Made by a program: the position numbers and the translations under genes. Shown here piece after piece: positions 10,240 through 42,391 of a DNA stretch of 64,000 bases. Numbering within the stretch: the stretch's first letter is position 1; every line of letters starts with the position of its first letter. The notes beneath the pieces were generated by a model. It did no database searches, had not been told where the DNA came from, and saw only the letters and a program-made list of their open reading frames with translations. This stretch comes from Climacteris rufus (lineage: Eukaryota > Chordata > Aves > Passeriformes > Climacteridae). The DNA lies in contig VZRZ01002185.1 in assembly GCA_013398175.1 (NCBI GenBank), positions 186,001 to 250,000 on the forward strand, written 5' to 3'.

Positions 10240-13200
10240 GATTAGGAAAAAAAAAAAAAAGAGCCAAAACGGTCAATGTACTTATACGGAAAAACAATGC
10301 CTCTTGGGATGCCTTTGAAATACAGGCTTAACATCCAGTTCGGGAAAGAAAATGCAGCTGGTATCACAACAAACAGCCTGGCTCTGTGTACACTTGCACT
10401 TCTGACAGAAATCCCAATTCTACACAGTGCAGAACATATGATTAATTTCAAATATCTGCTTAATTAAGATTTAAATAGGAGGATTATCGTATCTGACACG
10501 TCTACTAAACTTGAGATGGGCTTACGAGTGGGCCTAAAATTAATCCTATCCTTAAATTCATTGTTGAACCGAGGACAAAGTGAACAAGAACGATTTATTA
10601 ATCCACATGTCCTTTGGCCCAGATGCTTCCTCTTGTGGTTTACTTTGCTTTGGAAATTTGCTTTAAACCATCAGGATAGCTATTTCTGGGATAATAATAT
10701 GGACACTATCTTTTTATAGTAATGTAAGTTTCCCCTTTGCCAAAACTCAGTCACTGAAAAACCAAGTAATTTTAATGCATCACAAATGTGGGAGGCAAAC
10801 ATCCAAAGGACCACATGGATCCTGCCCCACACATTCCTTTAGAACAAACAGTTTAAAATAATGTAAAACCAGGGCCATAAACTGGTAATGCTTCTCTTTT
10901 GCTTTATTTGCAACATAAAACAATGCCAACTTTAACTTGGACTTGGTCTAAATGTAGGAGTTTTGCCAAAATAGCTGTCAGAATGATGAAAAATCCCTCT
11001 CATGGAGCTACAGCCACACTGGCAAAAGCCCTGGAGTAGATGCCGTTGTATTGGCAGAGTCCTTCGGCCACTTTAGCATGTTCCATGAGGAAAGTGATTT
11101 AAGTTACATCAGAAAAGAAATCTGTGCTTGCCAATTCAGCTCTAAGGTGTAGCTATACCAGCCAACTCTTTTAAGTGTAGACAAGGCATGAGATTCTGGC
11201 TCTACTCTCTTTCCTTTAAAGTTAGATTTATGGGTTTGGTTACAATTGTGAGCAAAAACCAAGGGGATTTCAGTGTATTTCACTCATGCTGACAGCTCAC
11301 AGATGTATCTAAACTCTGAATTCTGAATCAGTCAATTTATGTGTTGCCAAAAAGTAATGTATTATTTTGTGATGCTTAGTGCTATTGTCCTGCTCTTGAT
11401 GAAGATAAAAGTAAAAAGTACATTTTTCAGTATATTGTGACCTCCTCTTTCAATTATTTCAGAATAAGTACTTCCTAGTCCAATTAACCTGGATGGTTAA
11501 AAAGAAAAAAAAAAAAAGAAACGTTATTATTAAGAGCATGGCTGATGGATACGAAATAATTTATAAATCAAGTTCCACAAGAACTTGTCTCAGTAGAGTC
11601 AGCTATTATGGTCACAGCTGGTTCCTCAGGGTGTTCCTCATGCCCAGGAGCTGTGACATCCACAGCAGGTTTAGCAGGCTGCTGCTCCTCATCCTGCTCC
11701 CAGGAGCTCGGGTTGGGTCCAAACCGCGCCTCGCCCTTCTCTGGGACCCAGTGCTGTCAGTCTGGCAGCATCTGACTTTCCTAAATGTCTACTTGATTAG
11801 CACATGCAAAACCCACTGCAGTGCACAGTGCTGTTTTCTAGCAGAATGCATAACCAGTATCTTTCTTTTTATATTCTCAGCTTCACTTCCACCAGTCAAA
11901 TATTATGTAAAGGTTAAGCAGTAGAACTGAAAATTTTCACAATGGCAGCAAAGCCTTCTGGGAAAGGACAAGTGCACTGACACCATCAATTTACCTTAAT
12001 ACTCATAAAACTGCGGTAAATTTTAATAGAAAATCATATTTTGTCATTGTCAGGGATGGAAAAGGGATCATGATGCACTGGCTCAGTCGGAGTTTGTATT
12101 CTGTGAAAGCACTGACTTTGTCACAGTGTTAAAATGCATTTACCTAGGGATGTGGGACAAGAGTGCTCTGCAATAATGCAGGAGTGAGGCAAGGTTAAAA
12201 TCATAATAGAGCAGTGCATAAAAGGTGGTTCTCTTATGAGTTACATCCTCCCTACCGATTTAGGAGGAAATAACTCATTTTAAGAAGAATAACCTGAAAG
12301 TTTATGGCCAAAATTTGATAATCAGCCACCAGATGAGCCAGCATTGTGATGCCATGTTAGAGCTGCCTGCCACTAGTGATCATGTTTGTACTTTTGATAG
12401 TTAAGGAACCAAAAGGGACTGCTTCCATAGTGTCAAACATTCTGCCTTGATTGATACCCCAATTTGGGCAGGTCCCATTTTTCCCGGTCAGATCAATTAC
12501 ACAAACCCTGACAGACACAATAATTAACCATGGAGTACAGCTGGTATCAGCTGGATAAATTGGGAGATAAACCAATGTCAGATATGTACTGCAGTTTTCT
12601 GACAGATTTTATTGGCATTTTATCATAGGCAGAGTAAGGTTTTATTCTTGTTAAAGAATATGGCTGTAATATCCCTATTCCAAAATACTCTTCAGGTTCT
12701 GTCCTAAGAAGTACAGCTTCTGGCAGCCTCATAGTCTGTGCTGCTTTTTCATCTCAAGCCCCAAACTATTTAACAAAACATTATTTATTTTACTAAATCA
12801 TTCATTAGAACTGTAGATAATGACAAAAACCCCCAAATAAACAAGAGGAGACAGAAATACCTGATGTATTTATCCAAGTCCTTTTTACACATAACTAATA
12901 TTTAGAAAGTGTGGTCATACTGTCTTTGATGCTTCTACAAGAACCTTTCCTCTCTATTTTTTTTAATGCAGCTGGATAAATACCAACCATTTCCATGTTT
13001 GAATTAGCAGAAAAAAATCATCTGTTTTGATGAATATTCTACACTTTTGGGGTAATGCTGTGATAAATGAATACCATACTCCTATCCTGGCACAGTACAC
13101 AACTCTGCTCCATGCTATGCTATGATATTTAATTGTATAGTGTTGTGTCATTTTAAAGTGGAATTTGTTTACCATACGACATTATTACAAAACATGTTTG

Positions 13201-14850
13201 TCTTAACAAGAGTGTGGTTTAAAGAAATCATTCCCTGTTTAATTGCAAATATCTCGTGCTGGTGTTACTGACAGGGTTTTCAACATAAAAGAGATGTAAC
13301 AGGCCCATTTTACACTGCCAAAGTCCTGTTATCACTTTGCAACTCCTTTACACTTCTAAAGCAGTCTGAAGGAGCTTTAGAGTAAACAGCAGTCCTGGCC
13401 TGCCTTTCATCTGTGGTCTGTCAGTGACACGGAGCTGTGTGCAAGCCCAGTGGGTCAATGGGATATTAACTTGGGTTAAATGTCACGAGCACTCTTCTGT
13501 CTGGAGAATGACAGGCTTTGTAAATGGCCCTTGTTGGTCATTTTTCCTGATGAATTCATAGAGGGTTAAGTACATAATTACATGGAATACAGAATATTTT
13601 AAAATATTTTGTTGTGTGTTATTAGGAACACTACATGTAGTCACTCCTATCAAGTATTTTGATACTTTATGCTCATAATGTATCTGTCCCCTCTTCTCAC
13701 ATATAATTATGGTGTACTTTGGCTAATACTTATAGCCATGTTCCACGTGTGATTTATTTATACCCAAATGTAAATATAATGAAGTTTGGGACAACAGGAT
13801 TTATAGAAGACATGTTAATGCCTTTTGCAGTAGCATAAAAGGCAGCTCCACAGGCAGAGGCTGCAACAGCTGTGTATAGATAGCCACCTTGAGGATCAGC
13901 AGAGCATCACTTGGGGCTACCGTGTGCTCCTCTGCAAAATGAGGAAATATAAGCCATAAATATTTTCAATACTACATATTCATTAAAAATTGAGACTTTG
14001 AAATGCAATTTTGCTTGTAAGTGACTAGGTGGAATGATTAGCATGAACATTCATTCCAGAGTAGATGGATCTCATAGTTTCCTCAGAAGTTTCCAATAAA
14101 CTGCTGGTGTCTGTGTCCTTTCCATCTTGCACAAACCCACACCAAAGAAACCCTGTGTCCTGCCTTTCCATCTTCCTAGCAAAAGTCCAGAGACACACTG
14201 GCTGTCTCTGGATTATGGAGAGCTATAGGAAACAGGATAAACTGGAGCAGCCTGTACTTTAGCTAATGTTGAACTGCATATGTACTAAATTACATAAAAA
14301 CATATATTAAAGGAATGCTACAGATGCTAAAAAAACAGGAAGGTGTTTATTTATATGCCAATATTACTGTAACCTCCCGAGGTACAGGATCATATACACT
14401 GTTCTTTTCAAAGATGCTTCTTTGTAGGAAGCCCATTTCTAAAAGTGCAAAACTTCAGAAATATTTTAAAAACTAAATTTAAAGCACCAGTTTAGAATGC
14501 TACAAGATTAAAAAAAAATCTTCTCTAAAATAAATGTTGTTTTCTGGAAATGCTGAATGCGTGAATAGTCTTCAAACACAACCGTCCTGTTGAGCAACTC
14601 TCTTCTATTCCAGAGTTTATTCTCTCATTCATAATTTAAGCAGAGCTCACTATCTATAAACAAGTGATGCTCAGTGGATAAAATAGTTCAGTATTTAGAT
14701 GACAGGCACAATCAAAAGTAGGTCGCTTAAAGAGGAGCTACATTTGGCTTCTATTAAATGAAATATTCAGTAGCATCGCTTCAATTTCTTGAGAGTAAAA
14801 ATATTTCAAAAGTGGATATTGAAGGCAGACCAAAGCCTGACATTCGTGGA
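10240..14850. other. Gene-free interval between SNX20 and CYLD, where mammals have NOD2
   Basis: I find no CARD, NACHT or leucine-rich-repeat coding sequence on either strand, and no long open exon. The longest frame (11493-11924, plus strand) is 143 codons starting in a poly-lysine run and resembles nothing known. A slightly GC-richer patch at about 11630-11760 is unexplained. The rest is AT-rich unique sequence. Confidence 0.75.
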
Positions 14851-15194
14851 GGGCTCTGGGAACGCCGCGGCCGCTGCTCCACCAGGGACCCTCGCAATGA
14901 CGCCGGGGAGAGCTCCGTGCGCCGGGGACAGCGCTCATCGGGCACCCGCACGGCTAAAATCGCTCCTGCCCTCCTCCCAAGCGCACACGGAGGGGCAGCG
15001 AATTAATTCCGTCAGGAGTGGTGTTCGCGGGGAGCTCTGACGCTGCACCGGGGTGCTGCGGCGTCCCGAGGAAACTCTTTTCCCCGCCCCCTCGTGCTGT
15101 GCGCGCCGGGGACAGCGACCAGCGAGTCCCGCTCAGGACACGGCGCTGGACACCGGCGCGTCCCTGTCCCTCCCCGGGGCGGGCCGGAGCGGAG

Positions 15195-15226
15195 CCCTCA
15201 GGGCGCGAAGCCCTCAGGGCGCGAAG
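15195..15226. repeat. 16-base tandem duplication in CpG island
   Basis: The unit CCCTCAGGGCGCGAAG occurs twice in a row without mismatch, about 60 bases before the assembly gap. Confidence 0.9.
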
Positions 15227-15284
15227 GCCCCGCGCAGGGCCGGGGTTGGGGGGCGGCGCCCGGGCCCGACCCCGGGGCGCAGTG

Positions 15285-15853
15285 NNNNNNNNNNNNNNNN
15301 NNNNNNNNNNNNNNNNNNNNNNNNNNNNNNNNNNNNNNNNNNNNNNNNNNNNNNNNNNNNNNNNNNNNNNNNNNNNNNNNNNNNNNNNNNNNNNNNNNNN
15401 NNNNNNNNNNNNNNNNNNNNNNNNNNNNNNNNNNNNNNNNNNNNNNNNNNNNNNNNNNNNNNNNNNNNNNNNNNNNNNNNNNNNNNNNNNNNNNNNNNNN
15501 NNNNNNNNNNNNNNNNNNNNNNNNNNNNNNNNNNNNNNNNNNNNNNNNNNNNNNNNNNNNNNNNNNNNNNNNNNNNNNNNNNNNNNNNNNNNNNNNNNNN
15601 NNNNNNNNNNNNNNNNNNNNNNNNNNNNNNNNNNNNNNNNNNNNNNNNNNNNNNNNNNNNNNNNNNNNNNNNNNNNNNNNNNNNNNNNNNNNNNNNNNNN
15701 NNNNNNNNNNNNNNNNNNNNNNNNNNNNNNNNNNNNNNNNNNNNNNNNNNNNNNNNNNNNNNNNNNNNNNNNNNNNNNNNNNNNNNNNNNNNNNNNNNNN
15801 NNNNNNNNNNNNNNNNNNNNNNNNNNNNNNNNNNNNNNNNNNNNNNNNNNNNN
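15285..15853. other. Assembly gap (569 N)
   Basis: A run of N inside the GC-rich island. Open frames that cross it are artefacts of the N run. Confidence 0.99.
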
Positions 15854-16250
15854 CCTTTCCGCCACTTCAGCCGTAATCCCCGGGCAGCGCGTTGGCGACT
15901 CCAGGAGTGTTTCGGGACTTTCCTACCCTGTCCTGCGCAGAGCCGCGCGGAGAGGAGAGAAAATGCTCCGAACAGAGGCGGGGAGAATAATTGTTCTCCA
16001 AAGCTCAGCCTTGCACGGAGCCGTGTGGCTCGCACGGGCGTGCCTTGCCGTGAAACAGTCCGTGAGTGCAGCAAGTGAAATGCGATCTCGGTATCGTTTG
16101 GGAAGCTGACACGCGCTTCTCGTGGTGTGGGGAGGACCCGGCTGCCGCGCTGGCCGCGGGTGCCTGCAGAGCGGCCCTGCTGCCGTGTGCTCGGCAGAGC
16201 CTGCTGGCCCTGGAGAGCGAGTCCTGTTCTTCCTCCCAAGGGCAGTATTT

Positions 16251-19200
16251 GTATCGAATTCAGAACGCCGAACAGAACTACAGTTTCTGATTTTTCCAAT
16301 CAGGGCTTGTAGTGTTGTCGTTTAATTCTGTGTACATTGAGCTGCAATTAAATTTCCTTGCTCCTAGTTTTAACCTTCCCATGAAAATTGTTCTTGGACT
16401 GTTGAAGAACGTAACTTTGCATCTTAGCTGGTTATTTTTGGTATTAAAGTCAAAAGTTTTTTTTAAGAAACTGTACAGTTTATTTTAGCCTTTTCGTTTT
16501 GTACTCTGAAGCAGAGCCACAGACCTGTGTTCATGCTGAAACCTGAGAGCTGATTTAAACATCTCTATTTAGTTCATCTAAGGCTCCTGCAGGGTAGAGA
16601 CAGAGTTCTTGTATTTCAGAGCAAACTGTTTTTATGATGAGGTGTCGCTGTAGTGACAACAGTGACTCACGACAGAGGAAAAAAGAAGGAAGTTTGGGAG
16701 GCTTTGAAATTAGGTAGCTTATTATGGCCTACCCCTGGCAATTTTTAAATTCTTTTTTTTCTTCCAAACTATGTAGTGTTGCTGTCATAATTGTGTTTTG
16801 CCTGTTTCTCCCCAAAATCCTTTGAGCATGAGAAATTCAGGTAGTAGGTGGAATAGAAGGATGCAGCTGAGCAGGCTCTGGCACTTATAATGTCTCTGTT
16901 AGTGGTCAAGTACTCAAAGCTTTGTAGTTGCTGGTGTGTTGTGCAGTGCAATGATGACTTTCTGGTAAGGGTAAGTTGTTTGGTTCCCAAATTAGTCGTA
17001 CAGTAGTTTAATAGTTTGTTCTAGTCATAGTCTTGATACATATGGGCTGTTTGTTCAGCAAGGATTTTACTTTATTCACAGAATTCCATGGAAAATGGCT
17101 GGACAAAAAATCTTAGAAGCAGTGATTTATGTAAATATATTTTTGATATATTGCCAAAACCTAATGTCCTTTTTAACAAGCTTTTCTGTGCTCTTAAAAT
17201 AATAATTTACCACATTTTTTCTAAAAGAAGGATATTTGGTTTCTAAAGCTGTATATTTTCTTTGGCAGGAGACAGTGGTTGTAGATAAGTTTTTAAGGGA
17301 AGGCATTTTTATATAGTGATAATGATTTTTTTTAATAAAGGAAAGCCTTTTGGTACTGTATCTAGTGGATTTAATAACATCTCTGTGGATGACAAAGGCT
17401 TTGAAAGACTGACCACGCACCACATAAAGTTATGGTTACATAATCTAAATGCAGCTGTTGACATGTTTTCACACTGAATTCTTTACTACTAAACATGTGA
17501 GGATTGTGTAGTGTTGTAGCAGTGGACCTGCAAGCAAGATATACTTATTAAAAAATAGATATGCTAAATCTTGTTTTATATAAAATTTTTAAATTATCCT
17601 TTTTAAGCTGTTGAGCATTTCCATATGTACTTACTAAAATTAAAATGAATTATTTCTGTAAATGAAGTAGGAAAGATCAGGATTCCTGTAATGTCAGAGA
17701 TACTTGTGGGCAGTGTAGCGGGGACTGAGAAACTTTGTGGAGTGGCTCAAAAGAACAAAGTGAAGTGCATCAGCTTTTGAAAGCTGAGAACATTTTATAA
17801 TGAAACTATGAAGAACAAGACAGGAGTCCTTTCCCATTGTGTGAAAAAAGTGAGGGCAGAGAACTAGACAGAACTTGGATGCAACTCCTATTTTAACATC
17901 TGAGTAGACTTATAAAAACTAATGGTCCTTTAATCATGTTTGCATGTGGGGCACGAGGGGGGGAATCCTGTTGTGTTCTTCATCACTTTCTACATAAAGC
18001 ATTGCTGTTTCAGTCTGATGCTCACACCACTTTTTTGTTAATCATCAGTAAATGTAAAAGCCATTTATGTGTATCAGATGGAAGTGAAGAAAAGTATTTT
18101 TTAATTTGAAAACACATGGACCACTCTGCCAGACTTTCCTTTGGTGGGGTCTGAAACTGTCCAGATCGTGCCCCTGAGCTGTGAATTACTTTGCAGATGG
18201 AAACACATTAAACCACAGAACTCCTGTGAGCTGCTGTGGAAGTGTGGCAATGACACTGACACACACGTGTCACATCTGTGCAGAGGAGCAGGTTTGAATG
18301 GCTGGATGGTACAAGAGCCACCAAGGCAGCACAGAAATGTGTGAACTCCTAGGGACTGAAAGATGAGACTTTGCTTAAAGTTCAGGTTGTGGTTACTACT
18401 TTTCTTCAGAGAAAGAGTTTTGTTAAATATTCTTTCTGTTTAAAAAGATGATGAAAATAATTGCAGAACTGCTGGATTCCATCACTTTCTAATAGCTTCT
18501 GAAATTGGGTTCAGACTGGGTAGGAGAAATAGCAGTAGATTTTGTGGTATTTGAATGCCATCAGAGAAGTTGTGGAGAAATAAGGTAACTAGGCACAAGG
18601 ACAAAGATGATTTGCTTTTAATTTACTGAAGTTAAGTTAATAAATAGTCATTGAGATTGTTTGCATTCAGTTAAAGGACAATGTCATCACAGATTGCAAA
18701 TGAGAACACTTATATGACAATATATTTTTGACTTGTATACTGCCCTGTGCTGTCATCTTTAGAAGAATAAATCCTGCTGAGGTACTGCAGATCTTTCTTC
18801 ATGTATCCAGTATGATCAAAACTGTAGACACATATGTTCAATTAAGTATTTTCAAATAGTTCTTTTTCAGTTTATTGGTCGTGAACTGTAATTCTTAGGA
18901 TGGTGGTTAACTAAGGTGTTATGGTTCCAGGGCATATTAATAACTGAAAGTGAGGTGTTTCTTACTTTGTTAAAGTGAATTATCTTTCTAGAATAATAAA
19001 AAGAAGAGCCTCCATTTTTTTTCTCAGAATTGCATGTTGCAAAGTTGGCACAATTTGGTTTTCATGCATTGTATATTACTTACTGGAACTGTCCATTTCT
19101 ATTATTTAAAGAAACAACTCTCGTGAGTTACTAAAGTTTCCATTTTCTGCTGCTCTATGTTGTCAACACAATTTTCTGCTTCACTAAATCAAAATGTTAT

Positions 19201-19681
19201 GTAGGATGACAGATGCAGTACACTTTGTCAGAAATAAGTAGGCACTAAGCATGGGAAAAGAGCTTTATCTTGTAAAGTTTCATTAAAATATTGTTTGTAA
19301 ACTAGAGCAGGATGTTTATTCCTGTTCATTTGCACTTAAGTTTTCTTTTTGCTTTCACTTATGTGTGTTTCCTGCATTTCATTACATTTCATTACGTGTT
19401 TTCCACAACCCTTGTTTTCAAGGAACTGGAGAAGGAAATGAAATACACAGCAGAAAGGAGCAGAAATGGGTCAATGGGTCTGTCCATGATCAGCAGTACT
19501 GTGGCTGTTCTGGGACTGTGGTCACTGCTCTGGATTTTGCTGAACTCTTACTCTGTATGAGGAGTGGGTCTGGTCACAGATTTAAATTGGTTTATGTTTT
19601 ACTTAACACTAGCTGTACTTACCCAATTAAATTTTGTCTTTTTTTCTTTTTTCTTCTTTTTTTTAAAAATTTTTATTCTAG
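16251..19681 (+). other. CYLD: Probable CYLD 5' UTR intron
   Basis: AT-rich unique sequence between the CpG island and the first coding exon, ending in a long pyrimidine tract and ATTCTAG. Additional non-coding exons, as in human, could be hidden here, but I cannot identify them. Confidence 0.6.
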
Positions 19682-19821
19682 GCTTCCTGCTCTGAACTTG
19701 GTTCTTCGCATTGTTTTACAAAGCTTGGACCCTCCAGTAGAATTTGGAAGGATCACTGCACATACATCAAGAGCTTATTTTTCTTGAAGACTTCTGTGCA
19801 GCTTTTAAAGTTTTAATCACA
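19682..19821 (+). other. CYLD: CYLD 5' UTR portion of first coding exon
   Basis: The exon opens after ATTCTAG at 19681 and has 140 bases before the ATG. The frame is open upstream but contains no earlier in-frame ATG. Confidence 0.75.
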
Positions 19822-38398
<18,577 letters not shown>

Positions 38399-41300
38399 AC
38401 CAGGATTTCTGCAGAGCTGGAGAGACAGTCCAGAGTTACCCACTCCTGGGTTTGCTGCAGTTTTGGGTCATTTCAATGCAACCGTTGCTGGCAATGGAAG
38501 AAGTTGACTATGACAGCAAAAGGATTTACTGTTCCAAAAACTACACATGGAGTTCTGTAACTGAAGTATTGAAGCATTTTGCACTCTAGGAAGTGTGCTT
38601 GTGTTTGTTTTATAAACAAAGTTAAGTTACTGAAACTTAAAGCTTTAAGTGCATTGATTATACACATGCTTTTTTGAAATGTTAAAGGTGAAATTATATC
38701 AGGAGAAAACTCCTTGGTCCATTGGGAATGTAAGGATACACAGTGTTCTAGCTCAGCACATTTCTGTGGACAGGGATGATGATTCTCATGTGTTTCTCTA
38801 CCCTGTCTTCCCACCCTTGATCTTTTTAGCAGCACCATAGATTGTCTCTTGAAGACAGAATAACTTCAGTTTTAGGAAGATAAATTTTACGCTGTTCACT
38901 GCATATTAATTTTGTTCTGTTACCTACTACATTCTTTTCAGTTCCAAAAATTAACGTTCATTTAAAGATCTGAATCCCTGTCTCATGAAAATCAAGCACA
39001 GAGATTTGCAGTGTTGTTAACTTGCAATTTTTGGAGGGGAAAGAGTGGAGAAAAAGATGGTATTAAGGGGAAGCATAATTGCTAAAATATAAAATTAGCA
39101 ATGAAAGTTAACAGATGTCTTTTTCTAAGTGTCTATTTTTAAAGAAACAAAACAGTCTGGAACAGAGCAGCAACTGTACACAAATGATTCCAGGACAAAA
39201 CAATAAAATGTGGATTGCCTCAGGGAATGTTACTGAAGTGAATTCTAGTCCTTGGTAAACAGAACTGACTTTTCTACAGTACATTAAGCTACTGCCTGGG
39301 AATATGTTATACATCTGACTCTTCGTTTCAGGATTACTAATATTAAAAACAGAATATTAAAAATCTCTGCCTGGAAAGATGAAACTATAAATAAAGGTAG
39401 ATCAGAGTTATACTGTATACCAAGTACCTGATGAAAACTAACTTGAAGAGCTGCAAAACTTGTGTTAATGTAAAATACTATACTTTGAAGTCTGTTGGTT
39501 CCTGTTTGCAATGAAATACTGTTGTTTTAGTTGCCTTTTAGCTACTTCTGTCCACACTGACTAGCAAACATGCAACTATATATATATATATACAGTAACA
39601 TCTGGTTGTACAAATTGCATATATATGAACTGTACATTTTCAGCTCTTAAGATGTTTTATATGGAAACTTCCTTTTTGGGATCCAGTCTGTAGAAGAGAA
39701 TATAGAACAAAATATAACAGGAAAAGCCACTCTAGGCAATGGAGACGGATCCCTTATTGTAGAAAATGTGGTTCCTTTGTTTTTCTTGGAAAAGATAGAA
39801 TCTTTCTTTGGGACACACTACCACAGAACAGTACTAGAGTGAGGTTTGGAAAGTGCTTGAAGCACTAATCTCTGTAGAGCAGGGGGTGCTGATATGGTCC
39901 ATTAGCCTTGCATGACGTGTGCTCTAATCTTTCAAGAGCAACAAAGTTATTAGAAGTGTCACTGTTGCTTTTCCCTCGAGGGGGCTCCTGGCTTTATGTT
40001 TCCTGGGTTTGTTTATCTAGTCTGTACTCCTTGGCAAAACTCCTTTGTTTCAGTACTATCATGAGCTCTTGACCTCTTTCTCTCCTGAAACTCTTCAGTG
40101 AAGTTTTAGGTGATGGATTTTATAACCATCTGGCAATGGATTGGTTATTGTCCATGGGCACTTCCTCAGCTACAGAGGTAAAGAGAGTAAGCCTTGGCTT
40201 GGCAGCCTGTGCTCATGGACGTGGGCTAGAGACCACATAGATGGTCTGAGCAGAAGCTGTGGTAGCCCACCCTTGGCCAGGTGTTGAAGAGGAGGGTTGG
40301 CCATAGCCCCCAGGTACCTCAAGTGCTGTTTTTAGAGCCCTGTTTGCAAAGCAGAGGCTGAGGGGACTTGCCAGAAAAAGACAGTAGTAATACAACAGAC
40401 TCAACTTGCTCTCTACAAAGTTTGAGCCCCTGTTTGATCCCTTCCCCCACACCATGTCTCAGCTGGAAGGGAGGTACAAATGGTGTCCCCTTTGAGAAAG
40501 GAGCAAATAAAGGCCCAAGCACAAACCTGTACCAATGAGACCCATCTGAATGTTTGAATTCTTTCTCTTCCCTACCCCTAGACTGATTTTTGACTTTTCC
40601 CAAAGTATTAATTTCAAATGTCTTCCACTGATGTCATCTTTCCCACTCCCCCAGCCCCATTACATATAGTTACCTCTTCCTGCCTAAATTTGGGGAACAG
40701 CCTTGGACCTGCTATGGCCAGAGGAGAGAACTGGAACTGGCAGCCATAGTAAAGCTTTCTAGATGGATAATCTTGTAGCAAAATATTCACTCTTTTATAC
40801 AATTGTGAAGTATCCAGTTTTCCAGGATCCATGCTCTGTTAGCAGAAGTGACTTTAATAGAGATGGGTGTAAGTGAACTGGTTGGCTTCTTGCCTCCAAT
40901 CTTCTGGCCTTTCAATGGAAAAGGAAAAGAAGTTGTGTGAACTCTACCTGTGGGACATGTAGGGAATGTTCTTTACTGTGCACTCTTCTTGGTGTCAAAT
41001 ACTGTATTTGGAAAGGCAGGCAGTGCCTTACAGCCTGCATTTTGTACTATAGATTGTTGCAAAATGGTAAATAGTTTTGCAAACAGCGTATGATTACATG
41101 GTTAGTTTGTTGTTTACCAGTTAAGAGGGCAGAGATGTCTTCTATAGCATTAAAAAAAAAAATTAGTTTTGGCAATCAAGGAGTCTTCTTTTAATCTAAA
41201 ATGTATTGCTGTGTGCTGTACTGCACTGGATTGTAGGTGATCTGCCAATGTAAATGTAATGTTACAGAAACTAACCCCAATTTCATTTCCTTTCTCAGAA

Positions 41301-42391
41301 ACAAGTATACAAACAGAGAAGTGATTTCACTGTGAAAGGAAACTTGTAAAATAACTTTTATGCAAGGGTAAGAAAGGCAGTGTTTTCTGGTTTTTTTTTT
41401 TTTTTTAGCCTTCAGCATATATTTGTAGGGGATTTGAATAAGCTATTTTGAAGCCTGCATTTTAAGCATCTACTGCTGTTAACTGTAATGTCCAAAGATT
41501 CCAGTGACTAAGCACCCAATATTTATGTTGTTTAATGCATTTGGAAACCTCCCAATAAGTTCTTTTCTCTCTCTTTTTTTTAATATGGTAAATGTCCCCC
41601 AAAATTAATAGCACTTAGATCATTGCTTCATGGTTTGGCTCATAAGTACTGCTAACAATGGCCTTAACCTGTGAGTAGGAAAATACATAGACAATATGGT
41701 TCCTGACAGCCTGCAAAGATGTAAAGTTTCATAACACATAAACTTTTGTAACTGGGAAGAAAAACTTCACCCCCCACAACTCTCCTGCTCTGCTAAACAT
41801 TTTTAGTACTAGGGGTTCAAAATGGAACAAATCACTGTGCCACTAAATCGTTGCTGATTTTTAACAAAGAGGGTAAAGAGAAAAGGTATTAAAGGTGATG
41901 CCTTACACATTACTCAAACCCATCAAAAAAAACCCAACCAAACCCCAAACCCACTGTAAGTTACATCAGAAGGCTTGTCTTTGGGCGGGGGAGATGGTTG
42001 GAGAAAAATTACATAAGTATCTGTATTCACTAAAAGTCTTTCTAATATCTGTGAGACTGATTCTGTGCTCTTGAAAATTGTAGTACTGTGTTGTACTAAA
42101 CAGCCCGTGAGATTCCCATTTTAAGCAAGTACTATGTGTAACAAGAATTGCTCTTGACCATAGATGGTTCATTTCAATGCACTTATTTTTCTTGTGCACT
42201 TTATACTCCACTGAGTAGCTGAGTGTGGTCACCACAATCCCTAACAATTGCCTGTTCCATATGAAACCAAGGCACACTGGAGTGGTGTGGTTTCCAAACT
42301 GCTGGTGTAAAAAACAGCTTGAAAGCTCTGTGTATTTTTACCACTGTAACAAAGCATGTTTTTATCTGTTCTTGATGTTTTGCTAAATAAA
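38399..42391 (+). other. CYLD: Probable CYLD 3' UTR
   Basis: No other gene, splice border or recognisable repeat follows the stop until the T-run near 42958. Human CYLD also has a multi-kilobase 3' UTR. Possible early polyadenylation hexamers are at 39202, 39390 and 40506, so alternative ends are likely. A (TA)n run is at 39577-39592. The extent is inferred, not seen. Confidence 0.45.
42386..42391 (+). terminator. CYLD: Candidate distal CYLD polyadenylation signal
   Basis: AATAAA followed within about 20 bases by TTTGTGC, a plausible downstream element. It would give a 4 kb 3' UTR. Earlier hexamers compete. Confidence 0.35.

Larger units (their letters stand above)
14858..16250 (+). promoter_or_regulatory. 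CYLD: CpG island, probable CYLD promoter and first non-coding exon(s)
   Basis: A GC- and CpG-rich block of about 1.4 kb interrupted by an assembly gap at 15285-15853. It lies upstream of the first CYLD coding exon, whose acceptor at 19681 requires at least one upstream exon. Human CYLD also starts with non-coding exons in a CpG island. The first exon may be inside the gap; I see no clear donor in the visible part. A 16-base tandem duplication lies at 15195-15226. Confidence 0.65.

Noticed and set aside
11493..11924. 143-codon frame in the expected NOD2 position
   Set aside because: Begins in a poly(A) run and shows no CARD, NACHT or LRR pattern.
14954..16299. Several long open frames of 260-363 codons on both strands
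   Set aside because: Most of each frame is the N run at 15285-15853; the remainder is GC-rich sequence with no protein similarity.
19744..19821. Upstream extension of the CYLD first coding exon
   Set aside because: The frame is open, but the triplet at 19744 is TTG and no in-frame ATG precedes 19822; the human protein also starts at the matching methionine.
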